This document shows positions 26,730 through 36,511 of a DNA stretch of 64,000 nucleotides, in pieces. Location: positions 428,813-492,812 of the forward strand of contig NZ_BMZI01000002.1 in the NCBI RefSeq assembly GCF_014652715.1, in the 5' to 3' direction. Made by a program: the position numbers and the translations under genes. Source of the DNA: Salinicola rhizosphaerae. GTDB taxonomy: Bacteria > Pseudomonadota > Gammaproteobacteria > Pseudomonadales > Halomonadaceae. The notes under the pieces were generated by a model, which saw only the letters and a list, made by a program, of their open reading frames with translations, was not told where the DNA came from and ran no database searches. How positions within the stretch are numbered: position 1 is the stretch's first letter; each line of letters begins with the position of its first letter.

Positions 26730-27464
26730 TTATGAGGAGCGGGCGAGAACGGTCTGCTGATAGCCACGAAGAATGGCTGCGTGGCTCGACTCCGCGTTAT
26801 CGGCAGAAAGCTTGACCAGCGATCGTTTCAATCGCGAAAGATTGTCCTGCTGCCAGCGGCCCGGGCGGCGCAGACGACAGCGGTCGAAATCTATCAGCCA
26901 AACCTTATCGTCGTCTGAAATCAGCAGATTGCGGGCGTTGAGATCGACATGATCCAATCCGGCTCGATGAAAGCGCGCGATCGTCGCGCCGACCTGTTCC
27001 AGCAGCGGTTCGGGGGCATCTCTCAGGCGATCGGCCAGCGCTTCGCTGCGGGGAAGCCGCTCGGTGATCAGCGCCGCGCGGTAGCGTGGCCCGCCATGAT
27101 GGACGATGGCCGCCACGGGCGCGGGCACCGGCAGCCCCTTGTCGAAGAGCGCCTGCGTCAGGCGCATTTCCCGGAAGGCGCGGGTGCGCTCCAGGCCCAG
27201 CCAGAGATAATCCGCGTGACTGATGCGGGCAGCCAACCCGCCGCGCAGATAAGGCCTCAGCACCCATCGGCGTCCCTGAATGTCCAGGAACTGGGTCGCG
27301 CCGCGTCCTGGCGCTTCGCCAACCACCAGCCCTCGCTCTCGCCAGGCATCGGGCTCGAGCCAGCGGCTGAGCGGCGAGGGAAGTGAAGCGCAATCGGGCC
27401 TCGCGAGGCGCGTTCGATCGTATAAGATGTGCGTGCGCTGGTGGTGGCTTTGTACCAGTGACAT
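26730..27464 (-). CDS. kdkA: 3-deoxy-D-manno-octulosonic acid kinase (244 aa)
   Basis: Phosphorylates Kdo at O-4 on the inner core. The start at 27464 (MSLVQSHHQRTHILYD) is chosen; the open frame to 27554 has no family-like sequence. Small lipopolysaccharide-kinase features are RGATQFLDIQGRRWVLRPY for the nucleotide loop, LTQALFDKGLPVPAPVA, the catalytic loop HVDLNARNLLI (HxD...N) and metal motif LIDFDRCRLR. It is 14 bp upstream of yejM-like and in the same orientation, so probably co-transcribed. Confidence 0.93.
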   Translation of the reverse strand: MSLVQSHHQRTHILYDRTRLARPDCASLPSPLSRWLEPDAWRERGLVVGEAPGRGATQFLDIQGRRWVLRPYLRGGLAARISHADYLWLGLERTRAFREMRLTQALFDKGLPVPAPVAAIVHHGGPRYRAALITERLPRSEALADRLRDAPEPLLEQVGATIARFHRAGLDHVDLNARNLLISDDDKVWLIDFDRCRLRRPGRWQQDNLSRLKRSLVKLSADNAESSHAAILRGYQQTVLARSS

Positions 27465-27604
27465 GAAAACTCCCGGAATTGAGCCGGTGGCCGCTATCTC
27501 GATTCGGCCTTGGGGAATGCATTGTAATGCTGGCCGCGCGTCGCGTCTCACCAAGGCCGAACGCCGTTGATCGCGCCGGCTCTAATGACGCCGAAGGACA
27601 CGTA

Positions 27605-28735
27605 GTGACTGGAGATTCACAAGCACCGCTGGCGGTGATCGCCATTCGACAGGTCGAGAAGAGCACCGGCGCCAGCCGCAACGCCTTCGAGCAGGCAGCG
27701 GCACTCAAGGCCCTGGGGTATCGCGTGACGATTCTCTCCGAACGAGGGCGGCAGGCGTTGGTCGATGCTGCCGGCGCGCGCTGGGTGCGACTCAAGCGCT
27801 GGCCCTTCAAGGGGCCGTTTCGCCGGTTCTGGTTCAATCGCCGCGTTCAGGCCTGGTGTCGGCGTCATCGCCCCGCACTGCTGGTCAGCCATGGCGACGT
27901 CGAAACGCCCGACATCGTCTACATGCATAACTGCGTGCATCTCGCCAGCCAGCTGATCCATCAGCGGGAGCTGCCGGCCGGGCACGAAGTGGCTGCCATC
28001 CACGATCACGTGCTGAGCGGTGGGCGATTCCGCCGGGTCGCCGTCAACTCACGCCTCATGGCGGGCGATCTTCGTGACCGATACGGGATCGACGAGTCCA
28101 AGATCGAGATCAGCTATCCCGGCTATGATCCCGACATCTTCAATGTCGAGCGCGCCAGCGCAGGGCGTGACGAGAAGCGTCGCGAACTGGGCGTGCGGGA
28201 AGACTGCCGGCTGATCGGCTTGATCACCTCCGGCAACTTCCCCAAGCGTAACGTTTCCGGCTTCGTGAAGATGGCCGCCGAGCTGAACCGTCGGCACCCC
28301 GGCCGCTGCCGCTTCCTGGTCGTCGGCAAAGACGATGTCTCGCCCTATCAACGCGAGGCGAAGGAAATCGGTGTGGCCGATGCCTTTCTCTGGCGCACCA
28401 CGGTAAGCGATGTCGAGGCACTCTATGGCGCACTCGATGTGTTCGTGCTGCCGGCGCATATCGAAGAGTTCGGGCGCGTTGCGCTGGAGGCGATGGCCTG
28501 TGCCACGCCGGTGCTGCTCTCTCGCACCACGGGCGCTGCCGAACTGCTGGAGGGCGATCACGCCGATCTCGTCCTCGACAGTCGCGATACCGACGCCTGG
28601 GTGTCGCGGCTCGAAGCCCTGCTCGAAGAGGATCTACCGTCTCGCGGAAGCGCGCTATCCCGTCTGGTGGTCGATTTTTCCTATCGTCGTCAGACGGAGA
28701 AACTTCGCGCCTCTTTCGAAACGCTATCCCGCTGA
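27605..28735 (+). CDS. GT4-family glycosyltransferase (376 aa)
   Basis: The best start is the GTG at 27605, with AAGGA six bases upstream; the frame is open to 27479 but lacks a ribosome site there. VEKSTGASRNAFEQAAALKALG is the glycine/Ser N-terminal loop, ITSGNFPKRNVSGFVKMAAEL opens the donor domain, and PAHIEEFGRVALEAMACATP contains the E-x7-E motif. The acceptor half holds a YMHNCVHLAS block seen in LPS-core transferases. It is divergent from kdkA and heads a + strand run ending at GT90. Confidence 0.9.
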   Translation: MTGDSQAPLAVIAIRQVEKSTGASRNAFEQAAALKALGYRVTILSERGRQALVDAAGARWVRLKRWPFKGPFRRFWFNRRVQAWCRRHRPALLVSHGDVETPDIVYMHNCVHLASQLIHQRELPAGHEVAAIHDHVLSGGRFRRVAVNSRLMAGDLRDRYGIDESKIEISYPGYDPDIFNVERASAGRDEKRRELGVREDCRLIGLITSGNFPKRNVSGFVKMAAELNRRHPGRCRFLVVGKDDVSPYQREAKEIGVADAFLWRTTVSDVEALYGALDVFVLPAHIEEFGRVALEAMACATPVLLSRTTGAAELLEGDHADLVLDSRDTDAWVSRLEALLEEDLPSRGSALSRLVVDFSYRRQTEKLRASFETLSR

Positions 28736-28771
28736 GTCGGTGGCCGCCGAGTCAACGAGAGCCGTAGCCAA

Positions 28772-29431
28772 ATGCCTGTCGAAAACTGGCTGGATGACTT
28801 GATGATGACAAACGCGCACGTATCGGCGCTGGATGATGTGCCCGAGAGCCTGATCGATAAGCTGAGAGCGGTGGATCGGGTCGTGCTGGTCGCCAGCAAT
28901 CCCGACGTGAGTCGCAGGCATGTGCGACGGGCGGGCATCACGCCTCGCAGTCTGGTTTTGAGTTTCAATAAATGCGGTCTGCTCTACAGGCTCCCCTGGA
29001 ACACGAGTCACGTCTTCGTGCACCGGTTCGGCATTCGCAAGCAGCGATTCTTCGGCTACCCGCAGCGATGGAAAGTGGCGCTGTTCAAGCGGTTGGCGAG
29101 AGAGTCCGAGACGTTCCTGCTCGGCGGGGAGGCGCCAGCCACGACCGCAGAAAATGTGCACTGGATTCCGATGCGCGGGGATCTTGCGCTGCTGGATGGC
29201 TATCCGTTCGACGAGTTACCGGAGCGGGGCGGCGCATCGACAGGGTTCTACATGATCGCGCTGCTGATAGAGATCCGGACGGCGCTGGATCTCGACTTCG
29301 ACATTGTCCTCGTCGGGTTCAGCGACGGTGGCGGTGGCAAGCAGTGGTACGGCCACGCCTGGGCATTCGAACGTGAGGCCGTCGCCCGACATGGGCTGCG
29401 TGTGATCGAGGCCCGCGCTGGCGAGCCCTGA
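28772..29431 (+). CDS. Hypothetical protein, possibly sialyltransferase (GT29)-like (219 aa)
   Basis: The frame starts 36 bp after the GT4 gene; an in-frame ATG pair at 28802/28805 is an alternative. VVLVASNPDVSRRHVR resembles a nucleotide-binding strand-loop-helix, FNKCGLLYRLP has a lone Cys, and GGASTGFYMIALLIEI followed by LVGFSDGGGGKQWYGHAW is reminiscent of the small sialyl motifs (S-T-G and a later H before E). That resemblance is weak. It contains no signal peptide. In context it is probably another LPS-modifying enzyme. Confidence 0.6.
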   Translation: MPVENWLDDLMMTNAHVSALDDVPESLIDKLRAVDRVVLVASNPDVSRRHVRRAGITPRSLVLSFNKCGLLYRLPWNTSHVFVHRFGIRKQRFFGYPQRWKVALFKRLARESETFLLGGEAPATTAENVHWIPMRGDLALLDGYPFDELPERGGASTGFYMIALLIEIRTALDLDFDIVLVGFSDGGGGKQWYGHAWAFEREAVARHGLRVIEARAGEP

Positions 29432-29529
29432 TACACGCGGCGCTGGCCAGGCCACCGATGCGCAGGACGCATTCCCTGCGTGCTTTCGTTAGAATGCCTG
29501 CTTTATCCAGTGGGAAGACATTTTCGCCC

Positions 29530-30630
29530 ATGAAGCACTCATTGCCGGAGCATCCCCAGCACATCGCCATCCTGCGTCTCTCGGCGCTCGGCGACGTCTG
29601 CAACCTGGTGCCCACGGTGCGCGCGCTGCAGCGCCGGTGGCCCGAGGCGCGGATGACCTGGATCGTCGGCAAGGCCGAGTCCGCGCTGCTCGAAGGCCTG
29701 TCCGGCGTCGAGCTCGTCGTCTACGACAAGTCGACCGGGGTCAAGGGAATGCGCGCGCTATGGCGCCGCTTCGCCGACACGCGCTTCGATGTGCTGCTGC
29801 ACATGCAGCAAGCACTGCGAGCGAGCGTATTGTCTCTGGGTCTGAAGTGCGATCTGCGCATCGGTTACGACAAGGCGCGGGCCAAGGACTGGCAGCACTG
29901 GTTTACCCAGCGTCAGCTCAAGCCGCATCCGAAGGCGCATGTGCTCGAATCTTTCATGGATTTCGCTCGCCTGCTCGGCGTGGAGGATACGCATCTCGAC
30001 TGGTCGCTGCCGGTGCCGGAAGCGGCCTTCGAGGAAGCGCGCGCGCTGACCGGCGATGCGCCGTACCTCGTCATCAGCCCCTGTGCCAACCCGCGCCTGC
30101 GCAATTTCCGCAACTGGTCGGCCGAGGGCTATGCGGCGGTGATCGAACATGCCTGGCAGCGCCACGGGCTGAAAACGGTGATGAGCGGCGGCGGCAGCCC
30201 GCAGGAGCGCGACATGGGCGAACAGATACGGCGCCTGACGCCGAATGTCGAGATCATCGATGCGATCGGCCGCACGTCGCTCAAGGGGCTCCTGGCGCTG
30301 CTCGATCGAGCGCGTGTCGTCATTGCGCCGGATTCCGGGCCCGTGCACATGGCCAACGCGCTCGGCACGCCGACCCTGGGGCTCTACGCCACGACCAATC
30401 CGGACCGCGCGGCGCCCTATCTATGGCGTGATTATGTGGTCAATCGCTATCCGGACGCGGTCGAGCGCTATCTCCAGAAGTCGCCCGGCGACGTGACCTG
30501 GGGGACGCGCGTGCGTCACGCCGATGCGATGGCGTTGATCACGCTGGAGGATGTCGTCGGTCATCTCGATACCCTACTGGCCGATACGGCCGAACCCGCC
30601 GCCCGGATGGAGTCGTCCGATGAAGGTTGA
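29530..30630 (+). CDS. GT9 heptosyltransferase (366 aa)
   Basis: ADP-heptose transferase of the WaaC/WaaQ type. The start at 29530 ([20 protein letters not shown]) precedes the N-terminal signature [20 protein letters not shown]. The donor domain shows [21 protein letters not shown] and [18 protein letters not shown], the GT9 C-terminal site, with TNPDRAAPY after it. It overlaps hldE by 11 bp. With waaF elsewhere in the locus it most likely acts as heptosyltransferase I or III. An upstream ATG at 29494 is possible. Confidence 0.92.
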   Translation: MKHSLPEHPQHIAILRLSALGDVCNLVPTVRALQRRWPEARMTWIVGKAESALLEGLSGVELVVYDKSTGVKGMRALWRRFADTRFDVLLHMQQALRASVLSLGLKCDLRIGYDKARAKDWQHWFTQRQLKPHPKAHVLESFMDFARLLGVEDTHLDWSLPVPEAAFEEARALTGDAPYLVISPCANPRLRNFRNWSAEGYAAVIEHAWQRHGLKTVMSGGGSPQERDMGEQIRRLTPNVEIIDAIGRTSLKGLLALLDRARVVIAPDSGPVHMANALGTPTLGLYATTNPDRAAPYLWRDYVVNRYPDAVERYLQKSPGDVTWGTRVRHADAMALITLEDVVGHLDTLLADTAEPAARMESSDEG

Positions 30631-32050
30631 TCTCTCGCAACTGGAAAACGCCCGCCTGCTGGTCGTGGGTGACGTCATGCTGGATCGGTACTGGCACGGC
30701 GGCACCTCGCGCATTTCGCCGGAGGCCCCGGTGCCGGTGGTCAAGGTCGAAGACGCCGATGACCGGCCGGGTGGGGCCGCCAACGTGGCGCTGAATATCG
30801 CCTCGCTCGGCGGTCGGGCGAGCCTGGCCGGGTTGGTCGGGGACGACGACAACGCCGACCGGCTGGCGCTCGCGCTGGAGACGGCCAATGTGAGCACTCA
30901 CTTCCAGCGCAGCCCGGAAGTGCCGACGATCACCAAGCTGCGTGTGATGAGCCGAAACCAGCAGCTGATTCGTCTCGACTTCGAGTCGTCGCTGTGGGAT
31001 GTCGACACCGCGCCGCTGACGCAAGCGGTGGCGCAGGCATTGCCCGATGCCGACGTCGTGATTCTTTCCGACTATGGCAAGGGCAGCCTGAACCGCGTCG
31101 AGACATTGATCGAGGCGGCACGCGCGGCAGGCAAGCCGGTGCTGGTCGATCCCAAGGGCAGCGATTTCCGGCGCTACCGCGGCGCGAGCGTGATCACACC
31201 GAATCTCGGTGAGTTCGAGGCGATCGTCGGTCCCTGCGCCGACGACGCGGAACTCGCCGAGAAGGGCGAGCGGCTGCGAGCGGAACTCGAGCTCGAGGCG
31301 CTGCTGGTGACCCGCAGCGAGCGCGGCATGACGCTGATCCGCGAGAATTACGCGCCGCTGCATCTGCCCACTCACGCGCGTGAGGTTTTCGATGTCACCG
31401 GTGCGGGTGACACCGTCATCGGTGTGCTCGGGCTGGCACTGGCCGCCGGCCATGCCTACGGCGAAGCGGTGATGCTGGCCAATCTGGCTGCCGGTCTGGT
31501 CGTCGCCAAGCCGGGCACGGCGGTGCTGTCGGTCGCGGAGCTCTACACGGCGCTGCACGGCGACAAGCTCGCGGAGTTCGGCGTGATCCAGCCCTCGGCG
31601 CTGGTCCAGGCCGTTCGTGCGTCTCAGGCGCGGGGCGAGCGTGTGGTGATGACCAACGGCTGTTTCGACATTCTGCATGCCGGACACGTCGCGTATCTCG
31701 AGCAGGCAAGAAAATTGGGCGACCGTCTGATCGTCGCGGTGAACGATGATGACTCGGTAGCGCGGCTCAAGGGGCCCAAGCGGCCGATCAATACACTCTC
31801 GAGGCGCGCACAAGTACTGGCCGGACTGGCGGCGGTCGATTGGGTCGTGCCGTTCGGCGAGGACACGCCGCAGCGCCTCATCGAACAGGTACTGCCCGAT
31901 CTCCTGGTGAAAGGTGGCGACTACCGCCCCGAGGAGATCGCTGGCGGCGAAGCGGTCATCGCCAACGGTGGCGAGGTCAAGGTGCTGGGATTCGAGGATG
32001 GTGTGTCGACCACCACCATGATCGACACGATTCTCGACCGAGAGCGCTGA
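30620..32050 (+). CDS. hldE: Bifunctional heptose-7-phosphate kinase / heptose-1-phosphate adenylyltransferase (476 aa)
   Basis: Two-domain enzyme. The N-terminal PfkB-type kinase (residues 1 to ~320) carries [30 protein letters not shown] and the catalytic [11 protein letters not shown]. The C-terminal nucleotidyltransferase (from ~345) carries [20 protein letters not shown] with the HxGH signature and [15 protein letters not shown]. It starts inside the end of the GT9 gene and is followed 6 bp later by waaA. With gmhB and hldD in the same window, the complete HldE-GmhB-HldD steps of ADP-heptose synthesis are encoded here; only gmhA is absent. Confidence 0.97.
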   Translation: MKVDLSQLENARLLVVGDVMLDRYWHGGTSRISPEAPVPVVKVEDADDRPGGAANVALNIASLGGRASLAGLVGDDDNADRLALALETANVSTHFQRSPEVPTITKLRVMSRNQQLIRLDFESSLWDVDTAPLTQAVAQALPDADVVILSDYGKGSLNRVETLIEAARAAGKPVLVDPKGSDFRRYRGASVITPNLGEFEAIVGPCADDAELAEKGERLRAELELEALLVTRSERGMTLIRENYAPLHLPTHAREVFDVTGAGDTVIGVLGLALAAGHAYGEAVMLANLAAGLVVAKPGTAVLSVAELYTALHGDKLAEFGVIQPSALVQAVRASQARGERVVMTNGCFDILHAGHVAYLEQARKLGDRLIVAVNDDDSVARLKGPKRPINTLSRRAQVLAGLAAVDWVVPFGEDTPQRLIEQVLPDLLVKGGDYRPEEIAGGEAVIANGGEVKVLGFEDGVSTTTMIDTILDRER

Positions 32051-32056
32051 TCGACC

Positions 32057-33325
32057 GTGTCAACGACATGGGCTCGCCGGCTCTATTCGCTGGTCTTTTA
32101 TCTCCTCTCCCCCTTGGTATGGTGGCGCGTATGGCGTGAGTGGGTGCCCACTCACTCACGTCTCGAGCGGCTCGGGTTCGTCCCCGAAACGGGAGGGCGC
32201 CCCTGCCTCTGGCTGCACGCCGCCTCATTCGGAGAGGTGGTGACCGCGACGCCGCTGATCCGCGCGCTGCTCGATGACTTCCCGGCGCATGCGCTGGTCG
32301 TGACGACCATGACGCGCACCGGCGCCGAGCGCGTTCAGGCGATCTTCGGTGATCGGGTCCGTCACCATTTCCTGCCGCTGGACTATCCGCTGGCGACACG
32401 GCGGTTCGTCGCGCGACTCGATCCGCAGCTTGCGATCGTCGCCGAGACCGAGCTCTGGCCGAACCTGCTGGCGGCTTGCCGGCGCCGCCGCGTGCCGGTC
32501 GTGATCGTCAACGGCCGTCTGGGGGCTTCGACCTATCGTTTCTATCGCCGTTTTGCGGCGCTCAGCCGCGGCATGCTGACGAGCATCGCCTGGATCGGTG
32601 CCAAGTCCCCCGAGGATGCCGAACGCTTCACGGCGCTGGGCGCGTCGGCGGGTCGTGTCACCGTCACCGGGGCGCTGAAGTTCGATCTGGCGCTGGATGA
32701 GGGGCTTGCCGATGCCAGTGAGACGTTGCGTCTGTCGTGGGGCAAGCGCTTCGTCTGGATCGCCGGCTCGACGCATGCCGGGGAAGACGAGCAGGTGCTT
32801 GCGGCACATGCCCAGCTACGGCATCACGATCCGACGGCGCTGCTGATACTGGTACCGCGTCATCCGCAGCGCTTCGAGGCGGTCGAAACGCTCTGCCGTG
32901 AGCGCGGTGAGTCAGTGGTCAGGTTCAGCGAGAACCCTTCGGTGAACTCGGCGGCGACGGTGCTGCTCGGCGATACCATGGGCGATCTGATGAGGCTCTA
33001 CGGCTGCGCCGACGTGGCATTCGTCGGCGGTTCGCTGGTGCCGATCGGCGGCCACAATCTGCTCGAGCCGGCGGCATTGGGCGTGCCGGTGGTCAGTGGC
33101 CCGCACCTGGAGAGTCTGCGCGAGATCGCCGAGTCTCTGGCCGAACACCAGGCCCGTCTCGAAGTCGCTGACGCCGACGCGCTGGCGCAAGTGCTGATCG
33201 CGCTGCATGACGATAACGAGCGGCGCCTGGGGCTGGGAGCGGCCGGGCGTGCCGTGGTGGCGGCCAACCGCGGTGCACTGGCGCGCACGCGTGAACGGAT
33301 TGCGCGAGTCATGCACCAAAAGTAA
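32057..33325 (+). CDS. waaA: 3-deoxy-D-manno-octulosonic acid transferase (422 aa)
   Basis: Adds Kdo to lipid IVA. A single N-terminal membrane anchor (LVFYLLSPLVWWRV) precedes the GT30 site HAASFGEVVTATPLIRAL with catalytic E60, then ETELWPNLL, VVIVNGRLGASTYRFYRRF, and the donor site AGSTHAGEDEQVLAAH. FVGGSLVPIGGHNLLEPAALG closes it. The GTG at 32057 is the only reasonable start. The gene follows hldE directly. Confidence 0.96.
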   Translation: MSTTWARRLYSLVFYLLSPLVWWRVWREWVPTHSRLERLGFVPETGGRPCLWLHAASFGEVVTATPLIRALLDDFPAHALVVTTMTRTGAERVQAIFGDRVRHHFLPLDYPLATRRFVARLDPQLAIVAETELWPNLLAACRRRRVPVVIVNGRLGASTYRFYRRFAALSRGMLTSIAWIGAKSPEDAERFTALGASAGRVTVTGALKFDLALDEGLADASETLRLSWGKRFVWIAGSTHAGEDEQVLAAHAQLRHHDPTALLILVPRHPQRFEAVETLCRERGESVVRFSENPSVNSAATVLLGDTMGDLMRLYGCADVAFVGGSLVPIGGHNLLEPAALGVPVVSGPHLESLREIAESLAEHQARLEVADADALAQVLIALHDDNERRLGLGAAGRAVVAANRGALARTRERIARVMHQK

Positions 33326-33441
33326 CAACGTTACCGGGAATCCCCGCGACGCCGGATTGTCAGAAAACCGTCAAATTCATCACTGACAATCGTCGACGGA
33401 TTCCGCGCCTGGCCTGGCGCCCTTGTCACCGGTAATCGTTC

Positions 33442-34512
33442 ATGGATGTTCGTTTCAAGAGCCGCAAGCTTCGTTTCTACGCCACCGGGCTGGCCAGCCT
33501 GCTGGTGCCCGACGCCCTCTTTCGTCAGCGTCTCGAGCGTATGCTCGCTGAGTGCTCTCGCGGGCTCTCCAGCGCGCAGACAGAGGCGATATGGGACCGC
33601 GTGTATTACTACAATCGCCTGCGGCGGCCCTTCGAACTCGGCGCCGAAGCGGTGCGGATCGGTGATTTCCGCTATGAAAAGCGCGGTGCCTACTATCTCG
33701 ACGCCAAGCGCGTCGTGCGCCATTTCGATCCCGACCTGCGCTTTGCGTATCGTTTCGGCGATGTAACCTGGATCTGCGAGACGCCGAGTATCGTCAAGAG
33801 TCGGCCGATCTGTCGCGAGGCAGTCGGTAGCGAGGTGAGTGGCGGAGAGACGCCGGGTAACGCCAACAACCTGCTTCTCAAGCTCAATAGTGTGCGCCAT
33901 TTTCAGTTCGCTCGGGACCGACTGGCCTTCCGTGACAAGCTGCCGGGGATCGTCTGGCGTGGCAAATGCTTTCACGAGCATCGCGCCGCGGTGCTGCGGA
34001 CCTATCGCGACCACCCGCGCATGAACATCGGTCAGAGTCACGCCAAGCGCCGTCATCAGCGTGACTATCGGCCCTATCTCTCCATCGCCGAGCAGCTTCG
34101 CTACCAGTTCGTGCTCAGTCTCGAGGGCAAGGACGTGGCGACCAATCTGAAATGGATCCTGTCGTCGAATTCACTCTGTTTCATGCCGCCGCCGCGCTTC
34201 GAGACCTGGTTCATGGAGGGGCGGCTCGAGCCATACGTTCACTACGTGCCGCTCGCGGAGGACTGCAGCGACATGGAAGAGAAGATGGATCATTACCTGG
34301 CCAATCCCGCAGAGGCGGAAGCGATCGTCCGGCGTGCCAACGCCCACGTCCGGCAGTTTCTCGATCCACGCATCGAGACGTGGGTCGGCCTACTGACGAT
34401 GCATCGCTACTTCAAGCTGTCCGGCCAGCTGGCGCCGGCGAGCGAAGACTATTCGGCGCTGCTGCCTGTCGGGTCGAGTAGCGCACGCGCGGCAAGAAAG
34501 AGCTGGGCGTGA
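33442..34512 (+). CDS. GT90 (LpsA/CAP10-type) glycosyltransferase (356 aa)
   Basis: DARFAYRFGDVTWICETPSIVKSRP-type text with KSRP, followed by LPGIVWRGKCFHEHRAAVL and RMNIGQSHAKRR, leads into LSLEGKDVATNLKWILSSNS and RLEPYVHYVPLAEDCSDMEE. This C-terminal block is the signature of the LpsA/CAP10 family, used in LPS core glycosylation in Haemophilus and Pasteurella. The start ATG is 116 bp after waaA. Its 3' end overlaps the convergent deacetylase gene by 64 bp, which is long but both frames are well supported. Confidence 0.88.
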   Translation: MDVRFKSRKLRFYATGLASLLVPDALFRQRLERMLAECSRGLSSAQTEAIWDRVYYYNRLRRPFELGAEAVRIGDFRYEKRGAYYLDAKRVVRHFDPDLRFAYRFGDVTWICETPSIVKSRPICREAVGSEVSGGETPGNANNLLLKLNSVRHFQFARDRLAFRDKLPGIVWRGKCFHEHRAAVLRTYRDHPRMNIGQSHAKRRHQRDYRPYLSIAEQLRYQFVLSLEGKDVATNLKWILSSNSLCFMPPPRFETWFMEGRLEPYVHYVPLAEDCSDMEEKMDHYLANPAEAEAIVRRANAHVRQFLDPRIETWVGLLTMHRYFKLSGQLAPASEDYSALLPVGSSSARAARKSWA

Positions 34513-35384
34513 CGTTCGACCAGCGCTGCCATATCGCGGTCGTAGCCGCCTCCGATGACGCCGGCGACCGGAATGCCTGCCTCGAGACAACGCGATAGCA
34601 CGAAGCGGTCTCGACGATAGAGCCCGGCGTTGCTGAGCGAGAAGTGGCCGAGCCGGTCGCCGGCATGGACGTCCGCCCCCGCATCATAGAGCACGAACTG
34701 CGGCGCGAATCGCGCCAGCACCGCATCGACCTCCCATTTCAGAATCTCTAGATAGCGCGCGTCACCGGTACCGCGTGGCAGCGCCACGTCGCGATCGCTC
34801 TTGCGCTTGGCGAACGGGAAATTCGCCTCGCCGTGGATCGAGAGCGTATAGACGCGAGCGTCGTCGCGAAAGATCTCGGCACTGCCGTCGCCCTGATGCA
34901 CGTCGCAGTCGACGATCAGCACGCGGCTCAGGCCGTGTTCCGCCAATAGATGATGGGCCGCGACGGCGAGGTCGTTGAGCAGGCAGTATCCGCTCGCGCG
35001 ATCGGCGTAGGCGTGATGCGTGCCGCCGGCGCTGTTCAGCGCCATCCCGGTCTCGAGCGCGGCGTCGACGCTCGCCAGCGTACCGCCCACCTCTAACAGC
35101 GTTCGCTCGACCAGTTCCGGCGACCAGGGAAAGCCGCTCGGCGTGCGGCGGCTCGTCGTCACCTCGCCGAGCAGAAACCGTTGTAGATATTCCGTGCCGT
35201 GAGCGCGCAGCAGCGCGTGGCTCTTCGCCGGCGCGGGCGTTATCCAGTCGATCCGACGGTCATCATCGAAGCCGAGCCGGGACAGCTGCTGGCGCAACGC
35301 CGTGAACTTGGCCATGGGAAACGGATGCCGCTCGGGCCAGGCGCAGCTGTAGCCGGGATGATGAACGATAGGCAGCGGCGACAA
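34449..35384 (-). CDS. Histone-deacetylase-family (AcuC-like) deacetylase (311 aa)
   Basis: Zinc-dependent amide hydrolase of the arginase/deacetylase fold. PIVHHPGYSCAWPERHPFP opens the domain, NSAGGTHHAYADRASG contains the active-site His pair, LIVDCDVHQGDGSAEIF provides Asp and His zinc ligands, and YDAGADVHAGDRLG the third Asp; VIGGGYD carries the Tyr. A TTG at 35384 has the strong GGAGGAG ribosome site and lies just before the family N-terminus, so it is preferred to an ATG at 35315. Substrates of bacterial members are mostly acetyl-polyamines or acetyl-lysine proteins; which applies here is unknown. Confidence 0.9.
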   Translation of the reverse strand: MSPLPIVHHPGYSCAWPERHPFPMAKFTALRQQLSRLGFDDDRRIDWITPAPAKSHALLRAHGTEYLQRFLLGEVTTSRRTPSGFPWSPELVERTLLEVGGTLASVDAALETGMALNSAGGTHHAYADRASGYCLLNDLAVAAHHLLAEHGLSRVLIVDCDVHQGDGSAEIFRDDARVYTLSIHGEANFPFAKRKSDRDVALPRGTGDARYLEILKWEVDAVLARFAPQFVLYDAGADVHAGDRLGHFSLSNAGLYRRDRFVLSRCLEAGIPVAGVIGGGYDRDMAALVERHAQLFLAARALLDPTGSSAE

Positions 35385-35514
35385 GGCTCTCTCCTCCCGT
35401 ATGTCAGGGGTGGCAGCTAAATGACGACAGCAGGCCTGCGACAATGGCGCGGTGGCAAGCCTGACGGGACGCAGTAAGCTAGGAGCACCCTCTGCCTGCC
35501 GCGAGTCTGCCGTC

Positions 35515-36510
35515 ATGCGTATCACGTTCTATAGTGCCCAGCCCTACGACCGTCGCTTTTTCGATGAGGTTCGTGAACGTCATTTTGCCGATGCCGGGTT
35601 CGAGTTCATTTTCCAGGAGACGAGCCTCGATGCCGGGACCGTTGCGCTGGCAGACGGCAGCGATGCCGTCTGCGTCTTCGTCAATGACCGGCTCGACAGC
35701 GAGGTCATAGAGGCGCTGGCGGCGCAGGGTGTACGCGCGATCGTGCTGCGCTGCGCCGGTTTCAACAACGTCGATCTGGCGGTCACTCAGCGTCTCGGTC
35801 TATTCGTGGCGCGCGTGCCGGCTTACTCCCCCGAGGCGGTGGCCGAGCACGCGCTGGCGATGATCATGACGCTCAATCGCAAGACGCATCGCGCCTTCAA
35901 CCGGGTGCGCGAGGGCAATTTCGCACTCGACGGCCTGCTGGGAAGAACGCTGTATGGCAAGACCGCCGGCGTGGTAGGAACTGGCCGTATCGGTCTCTGT
36001 ATGGCGCGGATTTTCCAGGGCCTCGGGTGCCAGGTGCTGGGGTACGACCCGTTCCCCTCGGCGGCTTTCGCGGCGTTCGGCCGGATGGTATCGCTCGACG
36101 AGCTGCTCGCTGATGCCGATATCGTCTCGCTTCACTGCCCGCTGACCGAGCAGACGCACCATTTGATCGACCGGCAGGCGCTGGCGCTGATGAAGCCGGA
36201 TGCGATGCTGGTCAATACCTCGCGCGGTGCGCTGATCGATACACCGGCGGTGATCGAAGCGCTGAAATCGCGCCAGCTCGGAGCGCTGGCCATCGACGTC
36301 TACGAACAGGAGAGTGAACTCTTCTTTCGCGACCACTCGGCGGAGATCATCACCGACGATGTCTTCGCGCGCCTGACCAGCTTTCCCAACGTGTTGATCA
36401 CCGGCCATCAGGGATTCTTCACGGTCGAGGCGCTGCGTGAAATCGCCGAAGTGACCTGTGGCAATCTGCAAGCCTTCGCCAACGGCAGAGAGTGCGCAAA
36501 TCGGCTATGA
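35515..36510 (+). CDS. ldhA: D-lactate dehydrogenase (331 aa)
   Basis: NAD-dependent D-2-hydroxyacid dehydrogenase. Start MRITFYSAQPYDRRFFDEV is the LdhA N-terminus; the NAD site GKTAGVVGTGRIGLCMARIF, LHCPLTEQTHHLID, and catalytic Arg in NTSRGALIDTPAV are present, with the Glu in YEQESELFF and the His in ITGHQGFFT. It is divergent from the deacetylase and ends 2 bp from the convergent rpiA. Typical fermentative enzyme reducing pyruvate. Confidence 0.95.
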   Translation: MRITFYSAQPYDRRFFDEVRERHFADAGFEFIFQETSLDAGTVALADGSDAVCVFVNDRLDSEVIEALAAQGVRAIVLRCAGFNNVDLAVTQRLGLFVARVPAYSPEAVAEHALAMIMTLNRKTHRAFNRVREGNFALDGLLGRTLYGKTAGVVGTGRIGLCMARIFQGLGCQVLGYDPFPSAAFAAFGRMVSLDELLADADIVSLHCPLTEQTHHLIDRQALALMKPDAMLVNTSRGALIDTPAVIEALKSRQLGALAIDVYEQESELFFRDHSAEIITDDVFARLTSFPNVLITGHQGFFTVEALREIAEVTCGNLQAFANGRECANRL

Positions 36511-36511
36511 A

